Below, piece after piece: positions 36,060 to 45,745 of a stretch of DNA of 64,000 nt. Source of the stretch: JAAYAY01 sp964563135 (lineage in GTDB: Bacteria; Planctomycetota; Planctomycetia; Pirellulales; Thermoguttaceae); assembly GCA_964563135.1 (NCBI GenBank), contig CAZLWV010000013.1:13974-77973 (forward strand). The letters are read 5' to 3'. Made by a program: the position numbers and the translations under genes. The first letter of the stretch is position 1. The number at the start of each line of letters is the position of its first letter. The notes beneath the pieces are model-generated. The model did no database searches, was not told where the DNA came from, and saw nothing but the letters and a program-made list of their open reading frames with translations.

Positions 36060-37223
36060 ATGAGGACCAAGAAGAGCGAGCTGCTCACACTTCGGGACCG
36101 GCTGTCCCAGTTGACGTATGTGGAAGCGTGCAAATTACTTGGGCCCGATGGACAGCAGCTGATCCAGCAGGGTTCTACCTACGAGACCGAGGATTTCGTC
36201 CGGGATATCTATCTTGGCGACGATCTTTTCCGCTTCAATATCCGCGATGCAGGCTGGGGGGACGGTGCGCAGCCCATCGTGACGATCACGCTGATGGCGG
36301 AGGAGCCGCAGCGGCTGCGTTTCAACTGCACGCACTGCCCGGGGGTGTGCGAGCACATCGGGGCGGCGGTCTCCTTGATTCTGGAGGAGAAGTCGGCCCT
36401 GGGGCTGGCCACTCTGCCGCCGGACCAACTCCCCATGGAGAGTCTCAGCGAGGAACAACTCGTCGCCCAGGCGCTTGCCGAACGGCAGGAGCGGGCCCGG
36501 GAGGAGACCTTCCGGGTCCACTCGCGGAATGCCCGACAGCCGTGGACGGATTACCTGATCACCAGCGCCACTTCGGGGAAGACCTACCGCCTGGCTCTCC
36601 GCGGGGAGGAGCGGGGCGAGTCGTATTGCAGTTGCCCTGATTTCCGCACCAACACGCTGGGCACCTGCAAGCACATCATGTACGCCCTCGATCGGGTGAG
36701 GAAGCGATTCTCCGCGGCCGAGCGGAAGCGCAAGTTTCGGCAGAACGAGGGTTGCGTGCACCTGCTGTATGGCGAAGAGTTGACACTTCACCTGCGATTG
36801 CCGGACAAGGCCGACGAGGAAACCATCAAGATCGCAGGCCGGGCCGCGGAGGGACCGATCGAGGATGTGGGCGACCTGGTGCGGCGAGTGCGCCGCCTGC
36901 AGCAGGCCGGATGCGAAGTGACCGTTTACCCGGATGCCGAGGAGTTCATCAACCGGCGGTTGTTCCAACAACGAATCGCTGAGCAGATGGACGAAATCCG
37001 CAAGACCCCGGCCAAGCACCCTTTGAGAACGAGCCTGCTGAAGACGCCGCTCCTGCCGTATCAGCTCGACGGCATCGCCTTCGCCGTGAAGGCCGGCCGG
37101 GCGATCCTGGCAGACGACATGGGGCTCGGCAAGACGATCCAAGGGGTTGGGGTCGCCGAGATGCTCGCCCGTGAGGCCCAGATCGAACGTGTGCCCAACA
37201 TCGCTCAAGTCGCAGTGGCGTAA
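36060..37223 (+). CDS. N-terminal half of a SWIM-SNF2 helicase, ends at a frame break
   Basis: About 380 residues of a SNF2-family ATPase, beginning at ATG 36060 with AGGAGG ten bases upstream. Features in order: a CTHCPGVCEHIGAAV cysteine/histidine cluster near residue 90; a SWIM zinc finger near residue 190 (YCSCPDFRTNTLGTCKHIMY, pattern CxC..CxH); then a linker. Last comes the helicase start LPYQLDGIAFAVKAGRAILA with Walker A DDMGLGKT near residue 352. The frame then meets a stop at 37223, but family homology continues in another frame from about 37190. A small deletion around 37183-37190 has removed the motif-Ia strand (expected ..LVVCPTSLK) and shifted the frame by one. Confidence 0.9.
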   Translation: MRTKKSELLTLRDRLSQLTYVEACKLLGPDGQQLIQQGSTYETEDFVRDIYLGDDLFRFNIRDAGWGDGAQPIVTITLMAEEPQRLRFNCTHCPGVCEHIGAAVSLILEEKSALGLATLPPDQLPMESLSEEQLVAQALAERQERAREETFRVHSRNARQPWTDYLITSATSGKTYRLALRGEERGESYCSCPDFRTNTLGTCKHIMYALDRVRKRFSAAERKRKFRQNEGCVHLLYGEELTLHLRLPDKADEETIKIAGRAAEGPIEDVGDLVRRVRRLQQAGCEVTVYPDAEEFINRRLFQQRIAEQMDEIRKTPAKHPLRTSLLKTPLLPYQLDGIAFAVKAGRAILADDMGLGKTIQGVGVAEMLAREAQIERVPNIAQVAVA

Positions 37224-38760
37224 TGAAATCCGCCGATTCACGGACCGCCAGGTGCAGTTGATCGTCGGCCGGGCGAGCGAACGGGCAGCGCAGTACTCAC
37301 GCGACTGTTTCTTCACCGTGTGCAACTACGAGCAGGTCCTGCGGGACATCCTTTCTATCGAGCGTGCCCGTTGGGATCTTATCATTCTTGACGAAGGGCA
37401 GCGGATCAAGAACTGGGAGTCGAAGACCGCGAGGGTCATCAAGGGGCTCAAGTCCCCCTTTGCACTGGTGCTGTCGGGAACGCCGCTGGAGAACCGCCTG
37501 GACGACCTGTTCTCAGTGGTCCAGTTCATCGACGACCGGCGTCTGACGCCGGCATTTCGGTTCTTCAATCGGCATCGCGTCGTCAATGAGAAGGGGAAGG
37601 TGCTCGGCTACAAGAATCTCGACGAGTTGCGGGATCGACTGCGGCCGATCCTCCTGCGGCGTACCCGGGAAGCGGTTCTCGACGAATTGCCCCCCCGGAC
37701 GACCGAGATCCTGCGGATTCCGCCGACGGGCGAACAGGTCGAACTGCACCAGACGCACATGCGAATCGTATCGCATATCGTGCGCAAGCGTTACATCACC
37801 GAGATGGACCTGTTGCGGCTGCAGAAGGCGCTGCTCATGTGCCGCATGAGCGCCAACAGCACGTATCTCGTCGACAAGCAAGAGCCCTCCTACTCGTCGA
37901 AGCTCGAACATCTGGAAGAGCTGATCGACAACCTGTTCGAGGAAGCCGACCGCAAGGCTGTCCTGTTCTCGGAATGGACGACCATGCTCGACCTGATCGA
38001 GCCGATTCTGCAGAAGCGCAAGCTCGAATACGTCCGCCTGGACGGGTCCGTGCCGCAGAAGAAACGCCAGGAACTGATCCATCGTTTCCAACACAACGAA
38101 TCCTGCCGGCTGTTCATCACGACGAACGCCGGTTCGACCGGCTTGAACCTGCAGTCGGCCAATACGGTGATCAACGTGGATCTCCCGTGGAACCCGGCCG
38201 TTCTCGAACAACGGATCTCCCGTGCCCATCGCATGGGCCAACGCAATCCCGTGCAAGTGTACCTTCTGGTAACGGAAGAGACTCTGGAAGAGAAGCTGCT
38301 CAGTACGCTATCGGCCAAGAAGGACCTGGCACTGGCCGTTCTCGACGCCGACTCGGACGTCTCGGAAGTCGACATGGTCAGCGGCATGGAAGAGCTCCGG
38401 CGGCGTCTGGAAGTACTGCTGGGGGCCAAGCCCGAAGCCCCCGTGGATGAGACCAGCAAGGAGCGGTCGAAGCAGGACGCCGAAGCGGCGGCGCAGCGTC
38501 AGGCCCGGGTGGCCGAGGCGGGAGGCGAGCTGCTGGGGGCAGCCTTCAAGTTCCTGGGGGAGTTGGTGGCGGAATCGCCGCAGTCGCAGCCTGTGCCGGA
38601 GGGGCTCGTCACGCAGGTGCGGGAAGGGCTCGAGCAGTGCGTGCAGGTGGATGAGTCAGGCAAGCATCGGCTGACCGTCGCGTTTCCCGACGCCAAGGCC
38701 GTCGAGCATCTGGCAGATGTGCTCGCCCGTTTTCTGGTGGCAGGGAAGAGCGGCCAGTAG
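37190..38760 (+). CDS. C-terminal half of the SWIM-SNF2 helicase
   Basis: About 520 residues in the next reading frame. It starts in mid-fold (CPTSLKSQWRNEIRRFTDRQ) and so has no start codon of its own in a sensible place. Helicase motifs follow: motif II LDEGQRIKN (DEGQ rather than DEAH); motif III LSGTPLENRLDDLFSVVQF; the second RecA domain with VLFSEWTTMLDLIEPIL; and the motif V/VI block NAGSTGLNLQSANTVINVDL then EQRISRAHRMGQ. An Ala/Glu-rich tail of 110 residues ends it. SNF2 proteins move DNA or remodel nucleoprotein; bacterial SWIM-SNF2 members are of unknown role. As a split protein it is unlikely to be active. Confidence 0.9.
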
Positions 38761-39084
38761 CCCGGTCCGGCCCACCGGTGATACCGGCAGCGATCCGCCA
38801 GGACATGGTTACGGCAGGCAGTTGCTTTTCGCTCCCCGAAGAGGCGCGGGTTTGCGGAGCGAGAAACGGCACTCGTTCACTCCCCCCGCCCGTGTGCCCG
38901 TCTCGAAGGAGCCGCGGCAGCCGGAATCGCAATAGAAGTGGACGGAATAGGGACTTCCTCCGGCGATTTGGACCATTAGAATAGACCCAGGTTGTGTGAT
39001 GTTCTCAGGAACAGAAGGAGCGAGTAGACCGCAGGATCTTTGGAGCGACGGAGATTGCTCTTCCATGTTGGGAGGTGAAGTCAG
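38761..39084. other. Intergenic region upstream of a small membrane protein
   Basis: About 320 bases after the helicase gene. It holds a good ribosome-binding site GGGAGGTGA near 39069 for the next gene. A minus-strand frame with a few Cys residues runs through it, but I could not support it as a gene. No repeat or RNA gene was recognised. Confidence 0.45.
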
Positions 39085-39357
39085 ATGTTCGCCACTCTGA
39101 TAGCGTTTCTGAGTTCCTGGGTCGGCATCTTTGTCATCCTGGCCGTCGCGGCGGTGGCCTGGCTCCTTCTGAAGGCCATGGCGGATCTTGTCGCCTGGTT
39201 TCGGGACGAGATTCTCGACGATCCGGTGCGGCGTAGTCGCCGAGTTCGAGGGCAACGCAATCGGCAACAGCGGGTCAACCACTGCCAGCTTGCAGCGGGA
39301 GACCCAGACAACGGCCGTGAAGCAAAACGGCAAGCCGACCGGAAAGCCGGCGGTTGA
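39085..39357 (+). CDS. Small membrane protein of unknown function
   Basis: A 90-residue protein with an excellent ribosome-binding site (GGGAGGTGA) 8 bases before the ATG. Residues 5-32 form one transmembrane helix (LIAFLSSWVGIFVILAVAAV extending into AWLLLKAMADLV). The next segment is amphipathic and acidic (WFRDEILDDP). The last 40 residues are Arg/Gln-rich and may be poorly structured. The N-terminal 50 residues look like planctomycete small one-helix membrane proteins, but no named family applies. It converges with the FGE-like gene after about 100 bases. Confidence 0.6.
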   Translation: MFATLIAFLSSWVGIFVILAVAAVAWLLLKAMADLVAWFRDEILDDPVRRSRRVRGQRNRQQRVNHCQLAAGDPDNGREAKRQADRKAGG

Positions 39358-39459
39358 GTTGCCGCTGGATCTCGCCCTGGCATGCTGACATCCCCACCAT
39401 TCTGAAGAAGGCGGGTGGATCGTGCCTGTGCTGGCGTTTCGGGTGTGTCAAGATGCAGC

Positions 39460-40530
39460 CTACCGGGCAGCACTCGGCCGCGTTGCGGCTACAGCGGGGG
39501 TATCGTCCTGGCAAACAACGCGGAATCCAACGTTGTAGACCTTCTGATAGGATTGGTAAGCCAGGCGGAAAGTGGCCGTGCAGCGGTTTGGGCAGTCGTA
39601 CCAGGATCCTCCACGCACCACCTTCGGGCCAGGCGGATCGTCGTCCAAGTCTTCACACGGATAGGGGCGATAGGTCGTGCGGGTCCATTCGGCCACGTTG
39701 CCATGCATGTCGTGGAGCCCCCATGCGTTGGGGAGGTAACGGCCTGGCGCAACGGAGAGCAATGCACCATCATCAGACCTTGGGTCGCGGGGGATCCAGT
39801 CGTCGTAACGAGTGGGGTTCGCCAACGGCGTGTCGACCGTGTACGGATCGCTGGCAAACAGCCGCATACTGGCGTCGGCCATATTCGCGTGCCGGGAGAA
39901 ATCGGAGTCCAGTGTCCCGTAATTGAGGGGCAGGTCGGATCCGGCCCGGCAGGCGTATTCCCACTGCACCTCGCTTGGCAGGGAGACGGACATCCCGGTT
40001 CTTTCGGAAAGCCATCGGCAGAAGGCAGACGCACGGTTGTAACTGACCCGAACCGCCGGCTGCTCCGGGAGATTCATCGGATAGCCGTGGATACCGAACT
40101 GGTACGCATTCTTCGACTCGACGCGGCTGTCGTGGCCGGGATCGAAGAGTGCGAATTGGGCGTTGGTGATTTCGAAGCGCCCCATCCAGAAGGGACGTTC
40201 GATGGAGACGACCCGCCGTGGTCGTTCGTCCGGTGCTCCGTCGCGGCTGCCCATGATGAACTGCCCTGCGGGGATCAGGACCATATTGAGGTCGAGTCCA
40301 ACTGCCAGAGGAAGCGTTCGCGTGGTGGCAGGGCCCGCGGCAGCCTGGCGGCGTCGGGCTTCGGCAGCGTCGAAGGGCCAACCGTCACAAGCAGGTTCCG
40401 GGGCTGCTTCCAGGGCGGATCGAGACGGAACAACCGCCTCGACACGTGCCGCGGGAAACTCGGGTACCGCCTCCGGGTCGTCGTCGTAACCGCCGTAGCC
40501 ATTGAGCACTCGACGTGTTCCAGCTCCCGG
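39460..40530 (-). CDS. Formylglycine-generating-enzyme-like (SUMF1) domain, C-terminal part of a frame-shifted gene
   Basis: About 340 residues of a SUMF1/FGE-sulfatase domain. It opens at FDAAEARRRQAAAGP and the family core NMVLIPAGQFIMGSRDGAPD. It continues through MGRFEITNAQFALFDP, LPSEVQWEYACRAGSDLPLN, AWGLHDMHGNVAEWTRTTY and ends VVRGGSWYDCPNRCTATFRL. Two Cys in CPNRC sit where FGE redox cysteines lie, but whether it makes formylglycine on sulfatases is undecided; many members only share the C-type-lectin-like fold. Its signal peptide and first domain are encoded upstream in a different frame; the switch lies between about 40495 and 40560. Confidence 0.82.
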   Translation of the reverse strand, partial: PGAGTRRVLNGYGGYDDDPEAVPEFPAARVEAVVPSRSALEAAPEPACDGWPFDAAEARRRQAAAGPATTRTLPLAVGLDLNMVLIPAGQFIMGSRDGAPDERPRRVVSIERPFWMGRFEITNAQFALFDPGHDSRVESKNAYQFGIHGYPMNLPEQPAVRVSYNRASAFCRWLSERTGMSVSLPSEVQWEYACRAGSDLPLNYGTLDSDFSRHANMADASMRLFASDPYTVDTPLANPTRYDDWIPRDPRSDDGALLSVAPGRYLPNAWGLHDMHGNVAEWTRTTYRPYPCEDLDDDPPGPKVVRGGSWYDCPNRCTATFRLAYQSYQKVYNVGFRVVCQDDTPAVAATRPSAAR

Positions 40531-40882
40531 TGGTTCCACGGCAGCACTGGCCGAGAAGCTGCTGGTCGACGTAGAAGTCGACCGGGCGGGGATCAGCCGC
40601 GGCATAGCGGACGCTGATGCGATAGGCACCATCGACGGGCAGCTCCACGTCGTACTGGATGCTGACGGGGCTCTGACCTCCAAAGGCAACCATGGGGCCG
40701 CCGTCGGCATACTGCTGCGGGTCGGCGAATGTCCTGGCATTCCCCCGATCAAAGGCATAGCCCGGGAGCTCGATGACGCAGGGCGAGCAGTCTTCCGCCT
40801 TTGGCTCCGCCGCCAAAACCGGGATGCCCAGGCACGAGAGCGCTGCCACCCACACTCCTATGCCGCGTCCCAAGATCAACAT
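40500..40882 (-). CDS. Signal peptide and sugar-binding-like domain, N-terminal part of the FGE-like gene
   Basis: About 125 residues starting MLILGRGIGVWVAALSCLGI, with a signal peptide cleaved near LAAEPK. A galactose-binding-like beta sandwich follows: VIELPGYAFDRGNARTFADP, SPVSIQYDVELPVDGAYRIS, YAAADPRPVDFYVDQQLLGQ and the CRGTTGSWNTSSAQW turn typical of this fold. After that Trp the frame degenerates into Arg/Gly-rich nonsense and stops at 40385, while the FGE-like domain is in the neighbouring frame. In related planctomycete proteins the two are joined. The distal strands of the sandwich are missing or scrambled. Confidence 0.75.
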
Positions 40883-40974
40883 GGCGAGTGCTCCGTGTAC
40901 GATCTGCCGAGTACCCGACTTTCAGTGGAGTATATTCGGTGCGGGGTGACGGGACAACACTGCAGGCAACATGG

Positions 40975-42717
40975 CTACTTTCCCCCGATGCTCTGGAGTG
41001 ATTCTCGAGTCTCGTCGAACATCTTCCGCACCATGGCCACGCGGGCAGAATGGGTCAGATCGCCGGCGGTCAACCGTTCGGCCTCCTCCAGGCCGGCCCG
41101 CATCGCTGCGACGACCTCCGGTGTCAACACCTTGGACCCGATGACCTTCAGTCCACCGACCCCCTGGAGTCCGTAGGAAGCGCAGCCATTCCAGGCTTGC
41201 ATGGATTGCTCCATGGTCATGTAGCAGCTCCTCACGGGCGCGGCGGCGGGACCGTAGAACTTCTCAAAGTAATCGTCCAGGAGGGCGTCCACATCGAGAT
41301 CGGCGTTCCAGCAGAGCTTGGCGGCCACGTAGTAGTTGAGCCCGAGGCGATACCAGAGATCGTCGCTGAGCTGTGTGTAGAATCCCTCTACGCCGTGGTC
41401 GCGGTAGTACGGAATATCGGTGCGCATCGTATGCACGAGCGGCCAGGGCAGATTGGCCCGTGCCATGCCGCCGATGGAGTAGTACTCGTAGACGAACAAG
41501 TGCGGCGAGAGTTCGAGCCACCGGTCGAGGATTCGACAGAATTCCTGATTGGGCTGGAACTCATCGCGGGGTTCGTAGGTTGTGCCGGCCCGGCACCCGT
41601 CGCTGCCCAGGGGGTGGTTGTGGCAGAAGTAGAGGTGGCAGAGCTGGAAGAAGAGATTCTTCTCAGGGCGGTAGTCTGCATCGAGAGGAGGCCTGGCGTA
41701 CATGGCGTAGGCCCCCACCTTGATGAGTACCTGGGGGTGCTTTGCGGCGACGAGCCTGGCAACTTCGTTGTTGAAGATCGCTAGACGCCGGGAGTACTTG
41801 GCGAACCAGTCGCGATCAGGTTCGTCCAGGGCCGTGCACTGCTGGCACTCGCAGAAACCGCCCCCGTCGTTGGGTGAAAGGGTGATGATCTCGATACCCG
41901 GTTCGGCGTCGAGCACGGCGATGAGGTTCCTGCCGACCTCGCGGACCACGTCGGGGTTGGAGGTGCAGAGCTGATTGCCGTGGCTGCGGCTGTCGGTCAC
42001 GGTGCGTTTGCCGCCCACCAGCGCAAAATACTCGGGGTGTTCGGCATGGTACTTCTCGGGAGGTATGAGTTCGATGAAAGTGTGGAAGTGCCACTTCCAC
42101 TTGATGCCGACGCTTTTATCGCCCGCGGTCACATAGGCGTTCATGCGCTGCCGCAGGGACCACTGGCCGTTGCCGACCCAGCGGACGCGGAACGACGGCT
42201 TGTAGGTGAGGTTGATCTGACCTACTTCGAGCGTCTCACGTCGGGGCACGTACTGGCCGAGTTGGCCGGGCATGAACCAGCGGACATCGAAGTAGCGTTC
42301 GACGAGTTCGTAAACGCCGAAGAGTGTGCCCAGGTCGTTGCGACCGACCACGACCAGCCCATTGGGGATCGATCGGAGTGTGAAACCGTCCCGTCCGGCT
42401 GTTTCTTCGTCGAGCGAGATACCCAGATTCTTGGACTTCTGCGTGTTGCCCAGCAGAATGCAGTAGACGGCATCGTTCTGTTGCGACTCCTCCAGGACAG
42501 GGAGCTTCACCCCGGAGATCTTCTCGAAGACAGCCTGAAGCTCAGATGCTGCAAACTGCTCCAGATAGGCCGGGCGGTCGGGGACGATGATTTGCGCCCG
42601 CGTTTGGCCCTCAGCCGCGATGGTGGTGAAGGGTTCGCTGGCCGGTTGGTAGAGCGCGCCGGGGGCTATTGGACCGAACAGCAGAACAGCCAGAACGGTC
42701 AACGAGAGCAGTCGCAT
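40975..42717 (-). CDS. Exported DUF4838 protein with alpha-glucuronidase-like N-terminal domain
   Basis: A 580-residue protein. The start is ATG 42717 (MRLLSLTVLAVLLFGPIAPG), with AGGAGG upstream; the frame extends to 42963 but without a ribosome-binding site. A signal peptide is followed by a GH67N-like domain (AQIIVPDRPAYLEQFAASEL, YCILLGNTQKSKNLGI, VVGRNDLGTLFGVYELVERY). The DUF4838 barrel comes next (YFALVGGKRTVTDSRSHGNQ, IITLSPNDGGGFCECQQC, HLFVYEYYSIGG). Proteins of this type act on or bind plant or algal polysaccharides; no biochemical activity is assigned. It lies between the FGE-like gene and a large protein of unknown function on the same strand. Confidence 0.88.
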   Translation of the reverse strand: MRLLSLTVLAVLLFGPIAPGALYQPASEPFTTIAAEGQTRAQIIVPDRPAYLEQFAASELQAVFEKISGVKLPVLEESQQNDAVYCILLGNTQKSKNLGISLDEETAGRDGFTLRSIPNGLVVVGRNDLGTLFGVYELVERYFDVRWFMPGQLGQYVPRRETLEVGQINLTYKPSFRVRWVGNGQWSLRQRMNAYVTAGDKSVGIKWKWHFHTFIELIPPEKYHAEHPEYFALVGGKRTVTDSRSHGNQLCTSNPDVVREVGRNLIAVLDAEPGIEIITLSPNDGGGFCECQQCTALDEPDRDWFAKYSRRLAIFNNEVARLVAAKHPQVLIKVGAYAMYARPPLDADYRPEKNLFFQLCHLYFCHNHPLGSDGCRAGTTYEPRDEFQPNQEFCRILDRWLELSPHLFVYEYYSIGGMARANLPWPLVHTMRTDIPYYRDHGVEGFYTQLSDDLWYRLGLNYYVAAKLCWNADLDVDALLDDYFEKFYGPAAAPVRSCYMTMEQSMQAWNGCASYGLQGVGGLKVIGSKVLTPEVVAAMRAGLEEAERLTAGDLTHSARVAMVRKMFDETRESLQSIGGK

Positions 42718-43039
42718 TTGCCGATCCTCCTGGTGGGTGAACTGGACAAGCTGGCGAACTGGACACAAGGCTAGCGGGATCAGGGCACAAATGCAAATGG
42801 CCAGCCGCGCTGCGGGGGCCGGCCCGGGCGCGGGAGGTGGACGGCTTCTGTGCGGGAGGAGTGAACGGCGAGTGCGAACGGGCCACGTTACGGGGCCCAC
42901 GCAAACCGGACGGCACATGGAACGCGCCTGCTGCCCTGGCGGACGGCATGGTGGGTCACACACCGGATGGCGTCTTGATGCCGGCGCTGCGTTTCTCGAC
43001 TTGTCCCGTTCGCGCGTCGGGTTTCAGATGGTCACGCCC
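42718..43039. other. Intergenic region upstream of the DUF4838 gene
   Basis: About 320 bases between two minus-strand genes. It contains the ribosome-binding site of the DUF4838 gene and very GC-rich sequence (42800-42860). Several frames cross it but none has start signals. No hairpin with a T run was found. Confidence 0.45.
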
Positions 43040-45745
43040 TTACTTCCGGTCCACCGTGACGACGGCATGGAGGCCGTCCTGGAGGAACGTGAGGGCCATG
43101 GTGAGGCCGCCAAACTGGTCCAGAAGCCTGCCCATCGGACTGGCGGCGGCAGGGGCGATGCCCTGCCGCGGCGACATGGCCGAACCATGCTGGCTGCAGA
43201 CGACCTGCCGGCCGTCGGGCGAGAGTTCGTACCTGCCGCCGTCGGGGCAGAAGAAGTGAACGGCATGGGCCGCGTCGGCCTGGTGGAGGACTGTCGCAGC
43301 GTCGGCGCCGCCGGCCGAAGCGGTCGCCTTGGCCACCGACGAAAGGGGGCCAAGATTGTTGAGGCAGGCCTCGCGGCTCGATTCGGCCCAGCCGAGTTGG
43401 AAGGTAGAGAGCACTTCGTTCCAGTTCTGGGGACGGATCCGCAGCATGGCGTGCGCCGCCGGTCCCGGGTCGCGCTTCTGGGCCTTGTGCTCCGCGTCCA
43501 CCGACTGGAGGGTCTGGAAATCCTCGAGTATGAACTTTTTGCTGGCCACGCAGACCATGTTGCCGACCCGGGCAAAGAACATCCGCCATTTGACCGGCCC
43601 GAAAGCAATCGTGAAACAGCGAATCTGCTCGTCGGAGTCGCCGAGCGGCACGCGGTAGAAATCCTGTTCCAGGCCGAACCAGCCGCCCCGGTCCTCTGCC
43701 CGGGCAATCTCCGCAAGATAGACGTCGAGGCGTTTTAGGGTTCGGTCGACCAGATCGGCGTCGCGGACAGGAAGCGAAATGTAGACCGGCGCGTTGAGCG
43801 ACGCGATCAGGTAGCTGACCCACAGCATTCCGTCGTCAAAGCCGCCCCGCCCGCCGCGAAAGCTGCGCACGATCTCACCCAGGGATTCCGTCAGGTTGAA
43901 GTCGAAGGTTGGCGAAGCGTCGTAGACATGGAACCCGATCTGATTGCCCAGCCCGTCCTGGATGCATTGCCAGAACAGTTGCAGATCCTCCTGCGACAGT
44001 TCGATCGCATGGTTGCCGAAGTGGGGCAGGATCGGTTGCCTGGGCTTCTCGCCGGGGCCGAGTTCCGGCTTCTTGAATCGAGTGGCAACCGTGAAGATAT
44101 TCCGTTTCGGCACGGGGAGGGAATCGAGCGGTTCCGGTTCCCCGCTGAGTACTTGGGCAAGCCCCGAGTAGATCGAGTTGTCGATCAGCGGCAGGATGAT
44201 CGTTTCGGCGCGGTAGTGATGCGGCGCCACCTGAACTCGAATCGCGATAGGATCGAAGAACCGCCGCCAGTACTGGCTATACTGCTGCACGAAGCGGCGG
44301 TATTGTTCGGCCTCGGCGGGCGTGACGGCCTCGACGGCCGTCTCGCAGCAGGGTACGAGGGACATAGCATGTCCATGAAGTGAACAGACGCCGGTCAGCC
44401 CGTCGGCGGTCAGCTCGTAGCGGCCGCCATCAGGGCAGCGGTATTTGCCGGCGCCAAACTCGCCGGGAGCGCATTTGGCCTCAGCCAGCTCGGCAAGCGA
44501 CCTGGGCAAACGGCCCTTCTGCGTCTGGAACAGGAGCGAGCCGTGGCCAATCATCCGCAGATGGTTGTAGCACAGCATGCGCCGCTGCGAGGTCAGCTTC
44601 AACTGCGGCCCAACCATGCGGCGGATGAACGGATCGGAGAGGTAGATGAAGCCGTCCTCTTCCTTGGCCCCCAGCGGCATGAGGGTGCGGATGTACTTGA
44701 GCTCAGTCGACTCGCCGAGCCGCCTGACGGGCTTGCCGTCCAGTTTTTCGCCGAGAACCGCCGCAATCACCCGCTCCAAGGCCACCTTGGAGTTGCTGCG
44801 GATGTGCAGGTCCGGCCTGGGATAGGCCGAGAACACGCACACGCTTCGGTCCGGCGTGGCAACATGGACGTAGTCGACCCCAAGCACCTTGCCCCTGGTG
44901 CGAGTCGCCTCGGCAGTCGATTTCTCGGCGGCGTCGAGGAAGCTGTCCATGCGGACACGGAAGACTTCGGGCTGTTTGACGGCGAACAGGACGGTCGTGT
45001 CGGTGCCGGCACGAAAATAGAGATCGCTCCCGGTCATCGCCACCGAGTCGACGACCATGTCGTAGAACGGGCGAGTGAGCGGATCGGTCTGGATGGCCAG
45101 TTGCGCTTTGAGCCGAGAACTGGTCAGAGCCGTCGTGGCATTGCCGAGCGTCTGGGCAAACATGTGGGCACCCCAGCGGTCGCCCAACTCGGCCACTTGC
45201 AGGAGTTTCTCGATCGATTCGAATCGCACGAAGTATTGATCTTCCGGTACGGCCATGGCGAGGCTGGAAATCTCGGGCCGTTTTCCTGCAACGTTCTGGG
45301 CCGCCAACATCTCGCCCCAGGGGTGACTCTTGACGGTGGGTCCCTCGAGGGTGGAGATCTTGACGGACTGTTTCTCTGGTCTGCCCATCTCGCCCAGGAG
45401 GCCTGCGTTGTCGCTGAGCATCGTATCCAACTGGAGGGTCTCCTGGATCGCATGGGCAGCCGAGAAGAGGGAGAACAGATCCACTCGGCGTTCTGGACCT
45501 CGCTGGGGCCGGTTCAGATTGTGGATCTGGCTCGCCACCTCGTCTTGCTTGCCCTGGTTTTGAGCGAGCTGCAGTGCAACGTACTGGAGATACGTATCCT
45601 GCGGGTAGAGACTCAGTTCCCGACGGGCTTCCTCCAGGGTCCACGGCCTAGCCACCGAGTTCGGTTCCGGAGCCCCGGCCCAGCTCAACTCCGCCATCGC
45701 GAAAACAGCACACCCCGCAAGAACTCCGAGAAGAGACCGGATCAT
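43040..45745 (-). CDS. Large exported protein with two CPDGGRYEL zinc-like motifs, unknown function
   Basis: A 901-residue protein with signal peptide MIRSLLGVLAGCAVFAMAEL (cleaved near SWAGAP). No enzyme family is recognised. Helical and mixed regions fill residues 30-380. Near residue 440 a motif of the form YRCPDGGRYELTADGL followed by CSLHGH appears. Near residue 835 it returns as FFCPDGGRYELSPDGR followed by CSQHGS. The paired Cys and CxHG spacing looks like a metal-binding ribbon, similar to the C-terminal CPxGGxY seen in planctomycete pseudopilin-like proteins. Between them lie two beta-rich repeats, suggesting an internal duplication. It converges with no gene and is flanked by glycan-related genes. 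Confidence 0.7.
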   Translation of the reverse strand: MIRSLLGVLAGCAVFAMAELSWAGAPEPNSVARPWTLEEARRELSLYPQDTYLQYVALQLAQNQGKQDEVASQIHNLNRPQRGPERRVDLFSLFSAAHAIQETLQLDTMLSDNAGLLGEMGRPEKQSVKISTLEGPTVKSHPWGEMLAAQNVAGKRPEISSLAMAVPEDQYFVRFESIEKLLQVAELGDRWGAHMFAQTLGNATTALTSSRLKAQLAIQTDPLTRPFYDMVVDSVAMTGSDLYFRAGTDTTVLFAVKQPEVFRVRMDSFLDAAEKSTAEATRTRGKVLGVDYVHVATPDRSVCVFSAYPRPDLHIRSNSKVALERVIAAVLGEKLDGKPVRRLGESTELKYIRTLMPLGAKEEDGFIYLSDPFIRRMVGPQLKLTSQRRMLCYNHLRMIGHGSLLFQTQKGRLPRSLAELAEAKCAPGEFGAGKYRCPDGGRYELTADGLTGVCSLHGHAMSLVPCCETAVEAVTPAEAEQYRRFVQQYSQYWRRFFDPIAIRVQVAPHHYRAETIILPLIDNSIYSGLAQVLSGEPEPLDSLPVPKRNIFTVATRFKKPELGPGEKPRQPILPHFGNHAIELSQEDLQLFWQCIQDGLGNQIGFHVYDASPTFDFNLTESLGEIVRSFRGGRGGFDDGMLWVSYLIASLNAPVYISLPVRDADLVDRTLKRLDVYLAEIARAEDRGGWFGLEQDFYRVPLGDSDEQIRCFTIAFGPVKWRMFFARVGNMVCVASKKFILEDFQTLQSVDAEHKAQKRDPGPAAHAMLRIRPQNWNEVLSTFQLGWAESSREACLNNLGPLSSVAKATASAGGADAATVLHQADAAHAVHFFCPDGGRYELSPDGRQVVCSQHGSAMSPRQGIAPAAASPMGRLLDQFGGLTMALTFLQDGLHAVVTVDRK

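Noticed and set aside
38809..39333. Minus-strand frame of 174 codons in the gap after the helicase
   Set aside because: It has a few Cys that might suggest a ribbon, but no ribosome-binding site, and it overlaps the well-signalled small membrane protein on the other strand.
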